DNA from: Verrucomicrobiales bacterium
Lineage (GTDB): Bacteria > Verrucomicrobiota > Verrucomicrobiia > Verrucomicrobiales > DEV007
NCBI GenBank assembly: GCA_002698785.1
Contig: PAAG01000059.1
Location: forward strand, 496,001-560,000
Length of the DNA: 64,000 nt
Reading direction: 5' to 3'
Within the stretch, counting starts at the first letter, position 1. Every line of letters begins with the position of its first letter. The translations under genes and the position numbers were made by a program. The notes under the pieces are model-generated. The model was not told the DNA's origin. It did no database searches and saw nothing but the letters and a program-made list of their open reading frames with translations. Positions 1 to 7,807 of this stretch are shown here, in pieces.

Positions 1-267
1 GAAGCTCATCTGGATCAGCACCGTTCGTGTCACTCCTGTCCCCTCCTGTTCGGCAAACAATTCTTCCGGAGTAAAAGAAGGAGGAGCCATCTCTTTCTCA
101 CTGAAGTTTTTGGAGAGTGGGTAAGCAGTTTTGTCAGGAGTCCAGACATGAACATGGGCATCGACCCACCCGTTATCGACCTTATCATCACCGATGGCCC
201 ACCCCATGGCGGAACTGATTCCTGCTACGGTCGTTCCGGCAAAATCCCTTCGAGTCCAACTTTTCAT
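1..267 (-). CDS. Tat-exported amidohydrolase, partial
   Basis: Only the first 89 codons are present; the gene continues beyond position 1. The N-terminus has a twin-arginine export signal (WTRRDF followed by a short hydrophobic stretch), then DAHVHVWTPD, the HxH metal-binding start of the amidohydrolase-2 TIM-barrel family (members act as lactonases, decarboxylases or hydrolases). The ATG at 267 overlaps the TGA of the upstream peptidase as ATGA, so the two are probably translationally coupled and work on related substrates. The exact substrate cannot be told from this fragment. Confidence 0.8.
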   Translation of the reverse strand, partial: MKSWTRRDFAGTTVAGISSAMGWAIGDDKVDNGWVDAHVHVWTPDKTAYPLSKNFSEKEMAPPSFTPEELFAEQEGTGVTRTVLIQMSF

Positions 268-1403
268 AGTCCGTAGTTCAACAGAAATCTTCGGTAGAAA
301 TCAAACGCCATCTCCACCTCATTCACGTCGACATACTCGACATCGGCGTGGGCCTGATCGATCGACCCGGGCCCGAAAATGACGCCCGGAATTCCAAATC
401 GAGATAGCTTTGTCACGTCACACCCAAAAGGAACGCCGCACGGTTCTGATTCGAGTTTCATTTCCGCGAGTACGGACATTCCCACCTGAACGACAGCTTC
501 AGAAACGGGTGTCTCCATGGCTTCATCCGCCAAATCAGGAGAGAGAACATCAACCGTTCCCTCGGGATATTTCGAAAATGACTTTCTGTAATCGCTCAAT
601 ATCTGAGTGACCGATTCTCCCGGCAAAAGCCTCCGATCCAGATGTATCGTACATCGGGAAGGAACGAAATTCACCTGCTCCCCACCTTCAATCATACTGA
701 TGCAGCAAGTCCCACTTCCTAACAGCAGATGACTATTCTCCTTCATCAATTCGTTCTGCTCTTCAAGTTCTCGGATCACTTCACTCATCCTGACAATCGC
801 GTTATCTCCGAGATGCGGCTTGGAACTGTGCGAGGCTTTCCCTCGTGTTTCTATCCTCCAGCGTAGAACACCTTTGTTTGCTCTGACCAGTCGTAGTTCT
901 GTAGGCTCCGCAACCACCGCCGCTCCAGGCAAAATTTCATTGCGCTTCAGCCATTCGATCAAGCCCAAGACGCCGCGGAAGGCATGTTCCTCGTCTACCA
1001 CCGCGGCAAAAATGATGTCTCTCGGAGGTTTCTCACCGGACAGGGCCACGTCTCGCACAGCGTGCATCATCGCTGCCAGCGCCGCCTTTGTATCACACGC
1101 CCCCCGACCGTAGAGTTTCCCATTCGAAACCAAGGGCTCGAAAGGCGGGATAGTCATTCCATCTACCGAGACGGTATCCATGTGAGCCTCGAACAACACC
1201 GGATCAGCGGAGGACACGCCCTGCACGTGAACGATTACATTGCTCCGCCCCGGAAGCACTTCGTCGATCTCAACGCTTATCCCCACGTCCCGAAAAAATC
1301 CGGAAATGTAGTCTGACACTTTTCGTTCCCCGGGCCCGTTCCACTCGGGGTTCACGCTGTTTATCGAAACCAGATCTGATAGTGTCGAAATCACCCCATC
1401 CAT
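264..1403 (-). CDS. M20 family metallopeptidase / amidase (ArgE/DapE/CPG2-like)
   Basis: A 379-residue cytoplasmic two-zinc amidase of the acetylornithine deacetylase / succinyl-diaminopimelate desuccinylase / carboxypeptidase G2 group, which hydrolyses N-acyl or peptide bonds. Visible metal and catalytic residues are H74 with D76 (AHMDTV), D104 (GACDTKA), the E138-E139 pair (VDEEHA), E166 (VAEPTE) and H352 near the end (DQAHAD). No signal peptide is seen. The length is normal for the family. The gene overlaps the downstream Tat amidohydrolase by 4 nt. No other arginine or lysine biosynthesis genes are nearby, so a catabolic amidase is at least as likely as a biosynthetic ArgE or DapE. Confidence 0.85.
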   Translation of the reverse strand: MDGVISTLSDLVSINSVNPEWNGPGERKVSDYISGFFRDVGISVEIDEVLPGRSNVIVHVQGVSSADPVLFEAHMDTVSVDGMTIPPFEPLVSNGKLYGRGACDTKAALAAMMHAVRDVALSGEKPPRDIIFAAVVDEEHAFRGVLGLIEWLKRNEILPGAAVVAEPTELRLVRANKGVLRWRIETRGKASHSSKPHLGDNAIVRMSEVIRELEEQNELMKENSHLLLGSGTCCISMIEGGEQVNFVPSRCTIHLDRRLLPGESVTQILSDYRKSFSKYPEGTVDVLSPDLADEAMETPVSEAVVQVGMSVLAEMKLESEPCGVPFGCDVTKLSRFGIPGVIFGPGSIDQAHADVEYVDVNEVEMAFDFYRRFLLNYGL

Positions 1404-1522
1404 CGCAAAAGAAATCTACCGAGCATCTTTGTCCTTTCCAAGAATCCTGACAACCCTCGATCTCTTGCCGCATTCGCGCATTGAGACGGTCCGAAAGAAT
1501 CGGTCAGACGTAACGCAGGCTG

Positions 1523-2905
1523 ATGGCTTCTGAGGTATTCACTCGCCGCGCTACGATAGCTGCACCGCACACAGAACTTCGCGATTGGCACTTCCGATCG
1601 GGAGCCTTTGCACGCTTGAACCCACCATGGGAGCCCGTGGAGCACCTGTCTGGAACTTCCACCATCGAAGAAGGCAAGGAATTTGAGTTTCGAGTCGGGA
1701 GACCGCCTCTTTCAATGCGATGGAGAGGCAGCTACCGAATTACTCCAGACGGATTTGAAGATTCACAACTCAAAGGCCCCTTCAAGACGTGGAAGCACAA
1801 TCACATTTTCAAGCCTGGTGATGGCGACTCCAGCACTCTTACCGATCATGTTCATTTTGATTATCCTTTTGGTCCTCTCGGCAAGCTCTTCGCAAAACCA
1901 TTCGTTGAGAGAAAGCTGGATAGGATGTTCCGCTATCGGCACGAGGTAACCAAAAAAGACCTCAGGAGCCGCAGCGAAAACCCTCCTCCGCAGGGTTTGC
2001 ATATTCTGGTCACCGGTGCGACCGGATTGATCGGCTCGGCACTCTGCCCTTACTTGACTACTCAGGGCCACACCGTGCACCGAGTCACCCGTTCTCCATC
2101 CTCACCAGATGACATCTGCTGGGGACCTGACAAGGGTTCGATCCAGTGGCCAGAACATCTCAACATTGATGCCGCCATCCATCTCGCAGGGGAAAACGTG
2201 AGCGACGGAAGGTGGTCCTCTGGAAAGATGTCTGCCATTGAGCAAAGCCGAATCCACTCTACAAGAACAATCGTGAGAGCAATGCTCGAACGAGAAAACC
2301 CTCCCAAGGTATTGGTAAGCGCGTCAGGCTCCAGCATCTATCCTCAGAAAGCTGGCCCATACACGGAAGACGGGCCTCTCGGGGATCACTTCCTCGCCGA
2401 CGTTTGTAAGAAGTGGGAAGCAGAGACTCTACCTCTAGAGAGTCGGGGAATCCGAGTTGTCATGCCACGCATCGGAGCCGTCGCCTCTTACCAGGGTGGG
2501 ATCGTGAGGAAGATGCTTCCCCTCATCCAATTTGGATTGGGGGCAATTGCAGGCAGGGGGGACAACCATCTCTCCTGGATCGCCATAGACGACGTGGTCG
2601 ACCTTCTTCACCGATTTGTGTATGACGAAAGCTACGAAGGCCCGATCAATCTCGTATCGCCCAACCCAATCACCCAGGCGGATTTCGTCCAAACACTGGC
2701 ACGGGTCGTAAACAGGAAAGCACAAATCACTGTCCCTGAGTCTATCATCAAAATCCTGTATCCGGTAATGGCTGAAGAAACGATCCTGGCCGAAAACGCT
2801 GTTTTGCCCCTGGCTCTGCAGAGAAGCAGCTATGCTTTTCGCTATCCCGACCTTGCCTCTGCTCTAACCCACATTCTCGGTCGCAAACCAATCGACGCAT
2901 CCTAG
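1523..2905 (+). CDS. TIGR01777-family NAD(P)-dependent epimerase with N-terminal SRPBCC domain
   Basis: A 460-residue fusion. Residues about 1-145 look like a START/SRPBCC ligand-binding domain (TIAAPHTELRDWHFR at the start, then a basic stretch ending RMFRYRHEVT). Residues 160-460 are an extended SDR of the TIGR01777 (YfcH/SDR39U1, formerly SulA-like) family, with the nucleotide-binding motif VTGATGLIGSAL at about 163-174 and the family motif IHLAGENV. The C-terminal DUF1731-like tail is present. The reaction is unknown for the family. It is followed after 9 nt by a flavin amine oxidase; epimerase and amine oxidase genes of these types often sit together in bacteria. The ATG at 1523 is the first start in frame. 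Confidence 0.85.
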   Translation: MASEVFTRRATIAAPHTELRDWHFRSGAFARLNPPWEPVEHLSGTSTIEEGKEFEFRVGRPPLSMRWRGSYRITPDGFEDSQLKGPFKTWKHNHIFKPGDGDSSTLTDHVHFDYPFGPLGKLFAKPFVERKLDRMFRYRHEVTKKDLRSRSENPPPQGLHILVTGATGLIGSALCPYLTTQGHTVHRVTRSPSSPDDICWGPDKGSIQWPEHLNIDAAIHLAGENVSDGRWSSGKMSAIEQSRIHSTRTIVRAMLERENPPKVLVSASGSSIYPQKAGPYTEDGPLGDHFLADVCKKWEAETLPLESRGIRVVMPRIGAVASYQGGIVRKMLPLIQFGLGAIAGRGDNHLSWIAIDDVVDLLHRFVYDESYEGPINLVSPNPITQADFVQTLARVVNRKAQITVPESIIKILYPVMAEETILAENAVLPLALQRSSYAFRYPDLASALTHILGRKPIDAS

Positions 2906-2914
2906 CATTCACCC

Positions 2915-4150
2915 ATGGATTTCGAATACGATACCATCGTCATAGGTGCCGGACTCTCTGGTTTATCCTGTGCCGTGCAACTCCACGAAAATGGACTTCG
3001 TGTTCTCGTAGTGGACGCCGCCGATGCCGTCGGCGGGAGAGTTCGAACCGACAGCCACGATGGATTTCTTATGGATCGAGGTTTTCAAGTTTTTACGGAC
3101 TCCTACACTACGGCATCAAAATTTCTCGATTTGGAATCCCTCCAGCTGAATAAGTTTTTACCCGGCGCACTTGTCTGGAAAGAAGGAGCAATGAGAGAGG
3201 TGATGGACGTTTTCCGCTCTCCTCTTTCGCTCTTCAAAACCGCTTTCGGACCAGTCGGAAACCTCCGGGACAAATGGCTGGTCGGAAAATTGAGAGCCCA
3301 CGTTCTTTCCATCGACGAATCAGAAATCTGGGATTCCGAAGATATTTCGACAAACCAGTTCCTGAAAGACTTCGGGTTCTCGAAAGAAATGATCGATGAC
3401 TTTTTCCGTGGTTTTTACGGAGGAATCTTTCTCGAACCCGAACTGGCAACATCTGCTCGGATGTTTCAATTCACTTTCCGCAAGTTCGCACAAGGCAACG
3501 CATGCCTTCCAGCCGAAGGAATGGAAGCAATACCGCGACAACTGGCAAGCCGACTCCCTGCCGACTGCATCCGACTTGGGACAAAAGCAGTCAGTATCGA
3601 GGAGAACTCGGTCGTATTCGAAAACAAGACCCTCACCGCCAAAAGCATTGTCTGCGCTGCAGACTCCAATACTGCCGCCCAATTGACAGGACAGCCGACA
3701 TCCAAGGAGTGGCGGCAAACCTCTTGCCTATACTTTTCCGCAGATCAGCCTCCCTTTTCAGAATCTCTCATTCTATTGAAAGGCGACAGAGCAGGAGTCA
3801 TCAACAGCGTTTGTGTTCCGTCCTCCATTTCGTCTTCCTATGCCCCTGCAGGAAAATGCCTGGTCTCTGTTTCAATCGTTGGGGATGCGGCAGCCCAAGC
3901 GAACCTGCAGGAAACAGCAGAGAAAGAACTTCTCGACTGGTTCGGCGATGCAGTCTCAACCTGGACCCACCTGAAAACGTACCGGATCCCCCACGCACTC
4001 CCCTCCGTTCGGCCGAGCGAGCGGTCAACCACCGCACTCAGCGGGAGCCTCTTCCTTTGCGGCGATCACACCACGAATCCCTCTATCGATGGCGCCATAC
4101 GATCCGGCTTAAGCGCAGCGACATCTATACTTTCAGCTCATGGAAAGTGA
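2915..4150 (+). CDS. FAD-dependent amine oxidase / phytoene desaturase-like oxidoreductase
   Basis: A 411-residue flavoprotein. The N-terminal Rossmann dinucleotide motif is VIGAGLSGLSCAVQL, then the acidic ribose-binding VVDAADAVGGRVRT, the hallmark of the NAD(P)-binding_8 / amino_oxidase superfamily (protoporphyrinogen oxidase, phytoene desaturase and polyamine oxidase relatives). The C-terminal FAD contact region LFLCGDHTTNPSIDGAIRSG is also conserved. No signal peptide is seen, so it is cytoplasmic or membrane-associated. It lies 9 nt behind the epimerase and overlaps the DUF3253 gene by 11 nt, suggesting a three-gene transcription unit. The substrate is not determinable from sequence. 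Confidence 0.85.
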   Translation: MDFEYDTIVIGAGLSGLSCAVQLHENGLRVLVVDAADAVGGRVRTDSHDGFLMDRGFQVFTDSYTTASKFLDLESLQLNKFLPGALVWKEGAMREVMDVFRSPLSLFKTAFGPVGNLRDKWLVGKLRAHVLSIDESEIWDSEDISTNQFLKDFGFSKEMIDDFFRGFYGGIFLEPELATSARMFQFTFRKFAQGNACLPAEGMEAIPRQLASRLPADCIRLGTKAVSIEENSVVFENKTLTAKSIVCAADSNTAAQLTGQPTSKEWRQTSCLYFSADQPPFSESLILLKGDRAGVINSVCVPSSISSSYAPAGKCLVSVSIVGDAAAQANLQETAEKELLDWFGDAVSTWTHLKTYRIPHALPSVRPSERSTTALSGSLFLCGDHTTNPSIDGAIRSGLSAATSILSAHGK

Positions 4151-4388
4151 CGAAGGGGAAAAGCTACGTGACGCGATTCTAGACCTTCTTAATAAGCGAG
4201 GAGAAGGGAAGAGCATCTGCCCCAGCGAGGCGGCCCGTCAGGCTTTTCCAGAGGGTTGGCGGTGCAGAATGGCAAAATGTCGAGAGATAGCACGCGATCT
4301 TGCCCGAGAGGGAAAAATTGAAATCTGCCAGTCAGGCGAACCGGTGGCACCTGACCAAACTCTTCGAGGTCCGATCCGACTTCGATAA
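4140..4388 (+). CDS. DUF3253 domain protein
   Basis: An 82-residue protein matching the DUF3253 pattern throughout: ICPSEAAR near residue 27, the W-R-M-AKCREIARDLA helix, then EGKIEICQSGEPV and the terminal GPIRLR. The family is a small winged-helix-like fold of unknown function, often encoded near oxidoreductases or photolyase-related genes. The start overlaps the end of the amine oxidase by 11 nt in another frame, which supports co-translation. It carries no membrane or export signal. Confidence 0.8.
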   Translation: MESDEGEKLRDAILDLLNKRGEGKSICPSEAARQAFPEGWRCRMAKCREIARDLAREGKIEICQSGEPVAPDQTLRGPIRLR

Positions 4389-4445
4389 AAATGATAAATT
4401 TTGATTTCGTTAACAAACCTCGAATAACGCCAACAATCTTTTTGT

Positions 4446-4477
4446 AATTTATAATAAATATCGTATTTTTATAAATT
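4446..4477 (+). promoter_or_regulatory. AT-rich inverted repeat abutting the prepilin start codon
   Basis: The arms AATTTATAA (4446-4454) and TTATAAATT (4469-4477) are perfect 9-base inverted repeats with a 14-base spacer, and the second arm ends directly at the ATG at 4478. No Shine-Dalgarno-like purine tract is visible before the ATG. The stretch could be promoter DNA, an operator or a weak RNA hairpin controlling translation; its AT-richness contrasts with the coding DNA around it. Confidence 0.5.
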
Positions 4478-6250
4478 ATGAATCACAAATCTCAGTCTGG
4501 CTTCTCGTTGGTCGAGGTATTGATTGCCATCGCAGTCTTGGGAGTGATCGCGGCAATCGCGATCATTTCGGTCGACGGAATGGTGACTTCCTCACGCGAA
4601 ACGAAGTTGAGTTCAGACGTTTCCTCCATCAATCGTGCGATCCTCGCATTCAAGGCAACTGGAGGAGATCTGTCTGGTGCAAATTCGGCCGACGAAGTCC
4701 TTTCCGCATTGAAAGCTACCGTCGCAAATGCTGAACAACTTCCTGGATTCAGTGGATCGAAGATCGACGAACGCCTTCTTCCTCGATACCAGACTTCGGA
4801 TGAGGCTGAGAAAGGGAACCTATGCGCCTATTGGGACGCAGATTCTCAGACTTTCCAAATTGGGTCTCCCGGCTCAGGCCAGGTCGGTATCTCCAAGTTT
4901 GTCCTCGACGCCGATGAAGGAGAAAAAGATCACGGGACTGTAGAGGTCACGAAACCGATGAAATATGCGGCCGAAGATAGCTGGATCTGGGACTACGAAG
5001 AGGTCGCCCCCACCAGCTCAGCAGGTCCGTCGTCTTTCGCCACGACTCCGGTTCCGAGCGGTAGCACGCCTCCGACGCCTGGTCCTGGCACCGGCACTCC
5101 GCCCCCAACGAGTTCCGGCGCCACTCTGGACCCACCGGTTTTCTCCATCCCGGCCGGCGGATATCCAATCAGTCAGTATAGCTTAACTCTTTCTCTTGCT
5201 GACCCAAACCCGGCAGGTGCCTCCGACATTTACTACTCCGTTGACTTCGGCAACTGGGCTCCCTACACGGGTCCTATCTCCGTCAGCCCGGACGCAACCA
5301 TCGCGGCACAGGCCGTCGCCGCTACCTCAGAATATTCGAGCAGTTCGCGGGTTGATCAGCAGTACATCGCCTTACCTGAGGACTTGCTGCCACCGACCAT
5401 CATCCCAAGTGTGACAACACTCGGGCTTTTTTCCGATACAGAGAGCTTGGTCACTATCGTTAATCCGAATTCTCCCGGCATATCCAGTCTTGAGTATCGA
5501 ATCGCGGGGGGGCCGTGGTTGCCCTACGATGTTCCGTTCTCGATCGCTCGCACGGATTATCCAGAGGGTTCGCTAATCCAAGCGAGGTCGGTTCCGACAG
5601 ATCAAAATTACATTGCCAGTACAACAACGCTTCGAACGATAGGAGTCGAAGCTATTTCGCTTACCGGTGACGGCAAAGGGACATTCTCGAATCCAATTGG
5701 AGGCAAGCACATGGCGACGAATTTAAGTTCGGGCGAATCCAATTCCTACTTCGAATGGGGCAGCATCACCTCGGGAGACAGTGGAAACACTGGCAATGGT
5801 CTCAGCAAAAGTTGGATGTCGTTTGACGCCAACCCAATTGGAGCAATTTTGCCTGGGACAGTCTTCGAGCTCGGTACGTTGTCGTACTACAACGGAGAGA
5901 TCTACACAGGTACAGGTGCTGACTCGGTAACATTGTCGATAGATCTTGGGTTTGACCTCAACGGAGTAGGATCAGGATCATCAGCAGATTTTTCTTTCAA
6001 CCTGATCAACACGCCAAACAATGCAAACGATGTTTGGAAAGACGCTGACTATGTTCAGCTCTCAAACTCATCGACAACTCAGAATATCAATTTCAATGGC
6101 ATCGAGTTTAAGCTTGAGCTTCAGTTTGGTTCAGCAACGGAAAATGGCCTTTCCTCATTCGATGAATTTCACGTGATCGAGAAACAGACAGCGAGTACAA
6201 AAGTCTTTGGTTCGCTAGTGCAAGTCGGCCCCCTGAATTTCAATCTGTAA
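4478..6250 (+). CDS. Long prepilin-like protein with chitobiase-like repeats and an anchor-type C-terminal domain
   Basis: A 590-residue protein with a type IV prepilin / type II secretion pseudopilin N-terminus: QSG|FSLVEVLIAIAV, with the prepilin peptidase site after G8, F9 at mature +1 and E13 at +5, followed by the hydrophobic helix. Residues about 30-170 resemble a pseudopilin globular part. A Pro/Thr/Gly-rich linker (about 175-215) leads to two beta-sandwich segments resembling chitobiase C-terminal-like repeats (about 219-303 and 304-392, with YYSVD and EYRIAGG cores). Residues about 393-590 resemble the choice-of-anchor K type secreted domain (FEWGS, ELGTLSYYNGEIY). Normal pseudopilins are 120-250 residues, so this is a surface-displayed fusion. 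No other pilus genes are adjacent. Confidence 0.75.
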   Translation: MNHKSQSGFSLVEVLIAIAVLGVIAAIAIISVDGMVTSSRETKLSSDVSSINRAILAFKATGGDLSGANSADEVLSALKATVANAEQLPGFSGSKIDERLLPRYQTSDEAEKGNLCAYWDADSQTFQIGSPGSGQVGISKFVLDADEGEKDHGTVEVTKPMKYAAEDSWIWDYEEVAPTSSAGPSSFATTPVPSGSTPPTPGPGTGTPPPTSSGATLDPPVFSIPAGGYPISQYSLTLSLADPNPAGASDIYYSVDFGNWAPYTGPISVSPDATIAAQAVAATSEYSSSSRVDQQYIALPEDLLPPTIIPSVTTLGLFSDTESLVTIVNPNSPGISSLEYRIAGGPWLPYDVPFSIARTDYPEGSLIQARSVPTDQNYIASTTTLRTIGVEAISLTGDGKGTFSNPIGGKHMATNLSSGESNSYFEWGSITSGDSGNTGNGLSKSWMSFDANPIGAILPGTVFELGTLSYYNGEIYTGTGADSVTLSIDLGFDLNGVGSGSSADFSFNLINTPNNANDVWKDADYVQLSNSSTTQNINFNGIEFKLELQFGSATENGLSSFDEFHVIEKQTASTKVFGSLVQVGPLNFNL

Positions 6251-6282
6251 TTCCCGGTTGTCTCATACTCAGGGAAAGCCAT

Positions 6283-6741
6283 TTGTATTGGGAAGCGCCG
6301 AGCGCTCCCGATATGCCTGAATACTGGAAACCCCACATCATCCGACTCACCGAATTTCCCGAAGCAAGGAAATCGAAAATCGATGCCTCCTTCTTTCCGC
6401 CAGTGCCAGAACAGAAACTGACGGAATGGGAGAAAAAAACAGGGTATTCGATTCCTGGCGAAATCCGCTCTTTCCTCGCTCAGTCTGATGGCCTGGAAGC
6501 CCAGGAAGGGGAACTCTGGCCAGTGCTCCCTTTCCAGAAATGGCATGTGATCGACGATCCCTGTGCTTCGTCGGTTCCGATGATCCGATTTGGCGAGTCA
6601 GGCAGACACGCATTTTTTCTATCCCTCGGCCACTCCCCCTCCATCTACAGAGAAGAGCTATTCGGACCTGGAGAGGAGTTCTTCGCATCCAGCTTTTCCT
6701 CCTATCTTGAAAAGATATTTCAGGGAAAAGCCGATAGCTGA
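6283..6741 (+). CDS. SMI1/KNR4 (SUKH) family protein
   Basis: A small soluble protein with the SUKH core: an amphipathic EKKTGYSIPGEIRSFLAQSDG stretch, then LPFQKWHV and FFLSLGHSPSIYRE. SUKH proteins include immunity proteins against polymorphic toxins, but many are solitary housekeeping proteins, and no toxin gene is next to it. A TTG at 6283 has an AGGGA tract 7 nt upstream. The first ATG is at 6313 and would place a small GC-rich hairpin (6290-6309) over its ribosome site, so the TTG start is preferred, giving 152 residues (142 from the ATG). Confidence 0.7.
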   Translation: MYWEAPSAPDMPEYWKPHIIRLTEFPEARKSKIDASFFPPVPEQKLTEWEKKTGYSIPGEIRSFLAQSDGLEAQEGELWPVLPFQKWHVIDDPCASSVPMIRFGESGRHAFFLSLGHSPSIYREELFGPGEEFFASSFSSYLEKIFQGKADS

Positions 6742-6794
6742 GCAGACAACTTCGTCCCAAATCGCGCGATCCGGGAAACTCGGCGAAAAAAGTT

Positions 6795-6810
6795 GCGCAA
6801 ACGTTTGTTT
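6795..6810 (+). promoter_or_regulatory. PurR/LacI-family-like operator
   Basis: The core CAAACGTTTG (6798-6807) is a perfect 10-base palindrome inside GCGCAAACGTTTGTTT, which agrees with the E. coli PurR consensus ACGCAAACGTTTGCGT at 13 of 16 positions. It ends 23 nt before the ATG of the ABC binding protein that starts the nucleoside/ribose operon. LacI-family regulators of nucleoside, ribose and purine genes bind such sites. No LacI-family gene is in the window, so the regulator would be encoded elsewhere. Confidence 0.6.
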
Positions 6811-6833
6811 TCAGGCATCGTCGCGGTCCAGAT

Positions 6834-7802
6834 ATGAAAAATCCCCGCTACTTTCTGACTTTTCTGGCAGCTGTCTTAGCGCTTCCTCTCTCCCTGTTTC
6901 TCACCTCCTGCAACGAGACAACTACTTCCGACAATTCTGATCCCGGCAAGCCAGAGGTTGCCTTGATCATGAAGTCTCTCGCCAACGAGTTTTTCGGAAC
7001 GATGGCAAACGGAGCAAAATCCTATCAGGCAGAACATTCTGACCAGTTCGACCTGATCGTAAACGGCATCCAGAACGAAACAGATCTCTCCCGTCAGGTA
7101 GCCTTGGTCGAGCAAATGGTAGCTCGCGGAGTGAGCGCAATTGTCATTGCCCCTGCCGATTCCAAAGCACTCGTGCCCGTACTTAAGCGTGCACAAGATC
7201 AAGGTATCGTTGTCGTAAATATCGACAACAAACTCGACGACGGTGTTCTCAAAGAAGCGGGCGCAACCATTCCATTTGTTGGACCGGACAACCGCGAAGG
7301 AGCCAAGGCCGTAGGTGACGCTCTCGCAAAAGAACTTAGCGAAGGAGCTAAAGTGGCCATTCTTGAAGGTGTCCCCACCGCGTTCAACGCACAACAGCGA
7401 CGCGCCGGTTTCGAAGATGCCATGAAAGCGGCCGGAGCCGAAGTCGTGACCGTCCAGAGCGCTCAGTGGGAAATGAGTAAAGCAAACTCCGTAACCTCAT
7501 CTATCCTCACTGCTCACCCCGAGCTGGAGGCCATTCTTGCCAGTAATGACAGCATGGCACTCGGTGCTGTGTCTGCTGTAAAAGCGGCTGGAAAAGAGGA
7601 CCAGGTGAAGATTGTAGGATTCGACAACATTTCTGCCGTCCAGGAATTGATCAAGTCTGGCCAGGTATTCGCCACCGCCGACCAACACGGAGATCAACTC
7701 GCGGTTTTTGGAATCGAGGCCGCACTGTCTGTCCTCAACGGTGAGGCGGCTCCAGAAGACAAAAAGACTCCTGTCGACCTTGTTACGGCTGACTCCATGT
7801 AA
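6834..7802 (+). CDS. Sugar (ribose-type) ABC transporter substrate-binding lipoprotein
   Basis: A 322-residue periplasmic binding protein of the RbsB/periplasmic-binding-protein-4 group. The lipobox LTSC puts the lipidated cysteine at C26. Family landmarks are the first strand VALIMKSLANEFF, QVALVEQMVARGVSAIVIAP, the hinge region FVGPDNREGAK and ILASNDSMALGAVSA. The ligand would be a pentose, a nucleoside or a similar sugar; the downstream nucleoside hydrolases suggest ribose or a nucleoside. It is the first gene of an operon running to 14014, with the permease 5 nt downstream and a PurR-like operator just upstream. Confidence 0.9.
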   Translation: MKNPRYFLTFLAAVLALPLSLFLTSCNETTTSDNSDPGKPEVALIMKSLANEFFGTMANGAKSYQAEHSDQFDLIVNGIQNETDLSRQVALVEQMVARGVSAIVIAPADSKALVPVLKRAQDQGIVVVNIDNKLDDGVLKEAGATIPFVGPDNREGAKAVGDALAKELSEGAKVAILEGVPTAFNAQQRRAGFEDAMKAAGAEVVTVQSAQWEMSKANSVTSSILTAHPELEAILASNDSMALGAVSAVKAAGKEDQVKIVGFDNISAVQELIKSGQVFATADQHGDQLAVFGIEAALSVLNGEAAPEDKKTPVDLVTADSM

Positions 7803-7807
7803 TCCGA

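Noticed and set aside
6290-6309. Small GC-rich hairpin near the SUKH start read as a terminator for the prepilin gene.
   Set aside because: No T-run follows; it lies inside the SUKH reading frame if the TTG start is right.
6283-6741. The SUKH protein as an immunity protein of a toxin system.
   Set aside because: No toxin-like or secretion-linked gene lies next to it, and SUKH proteins are often solitary.
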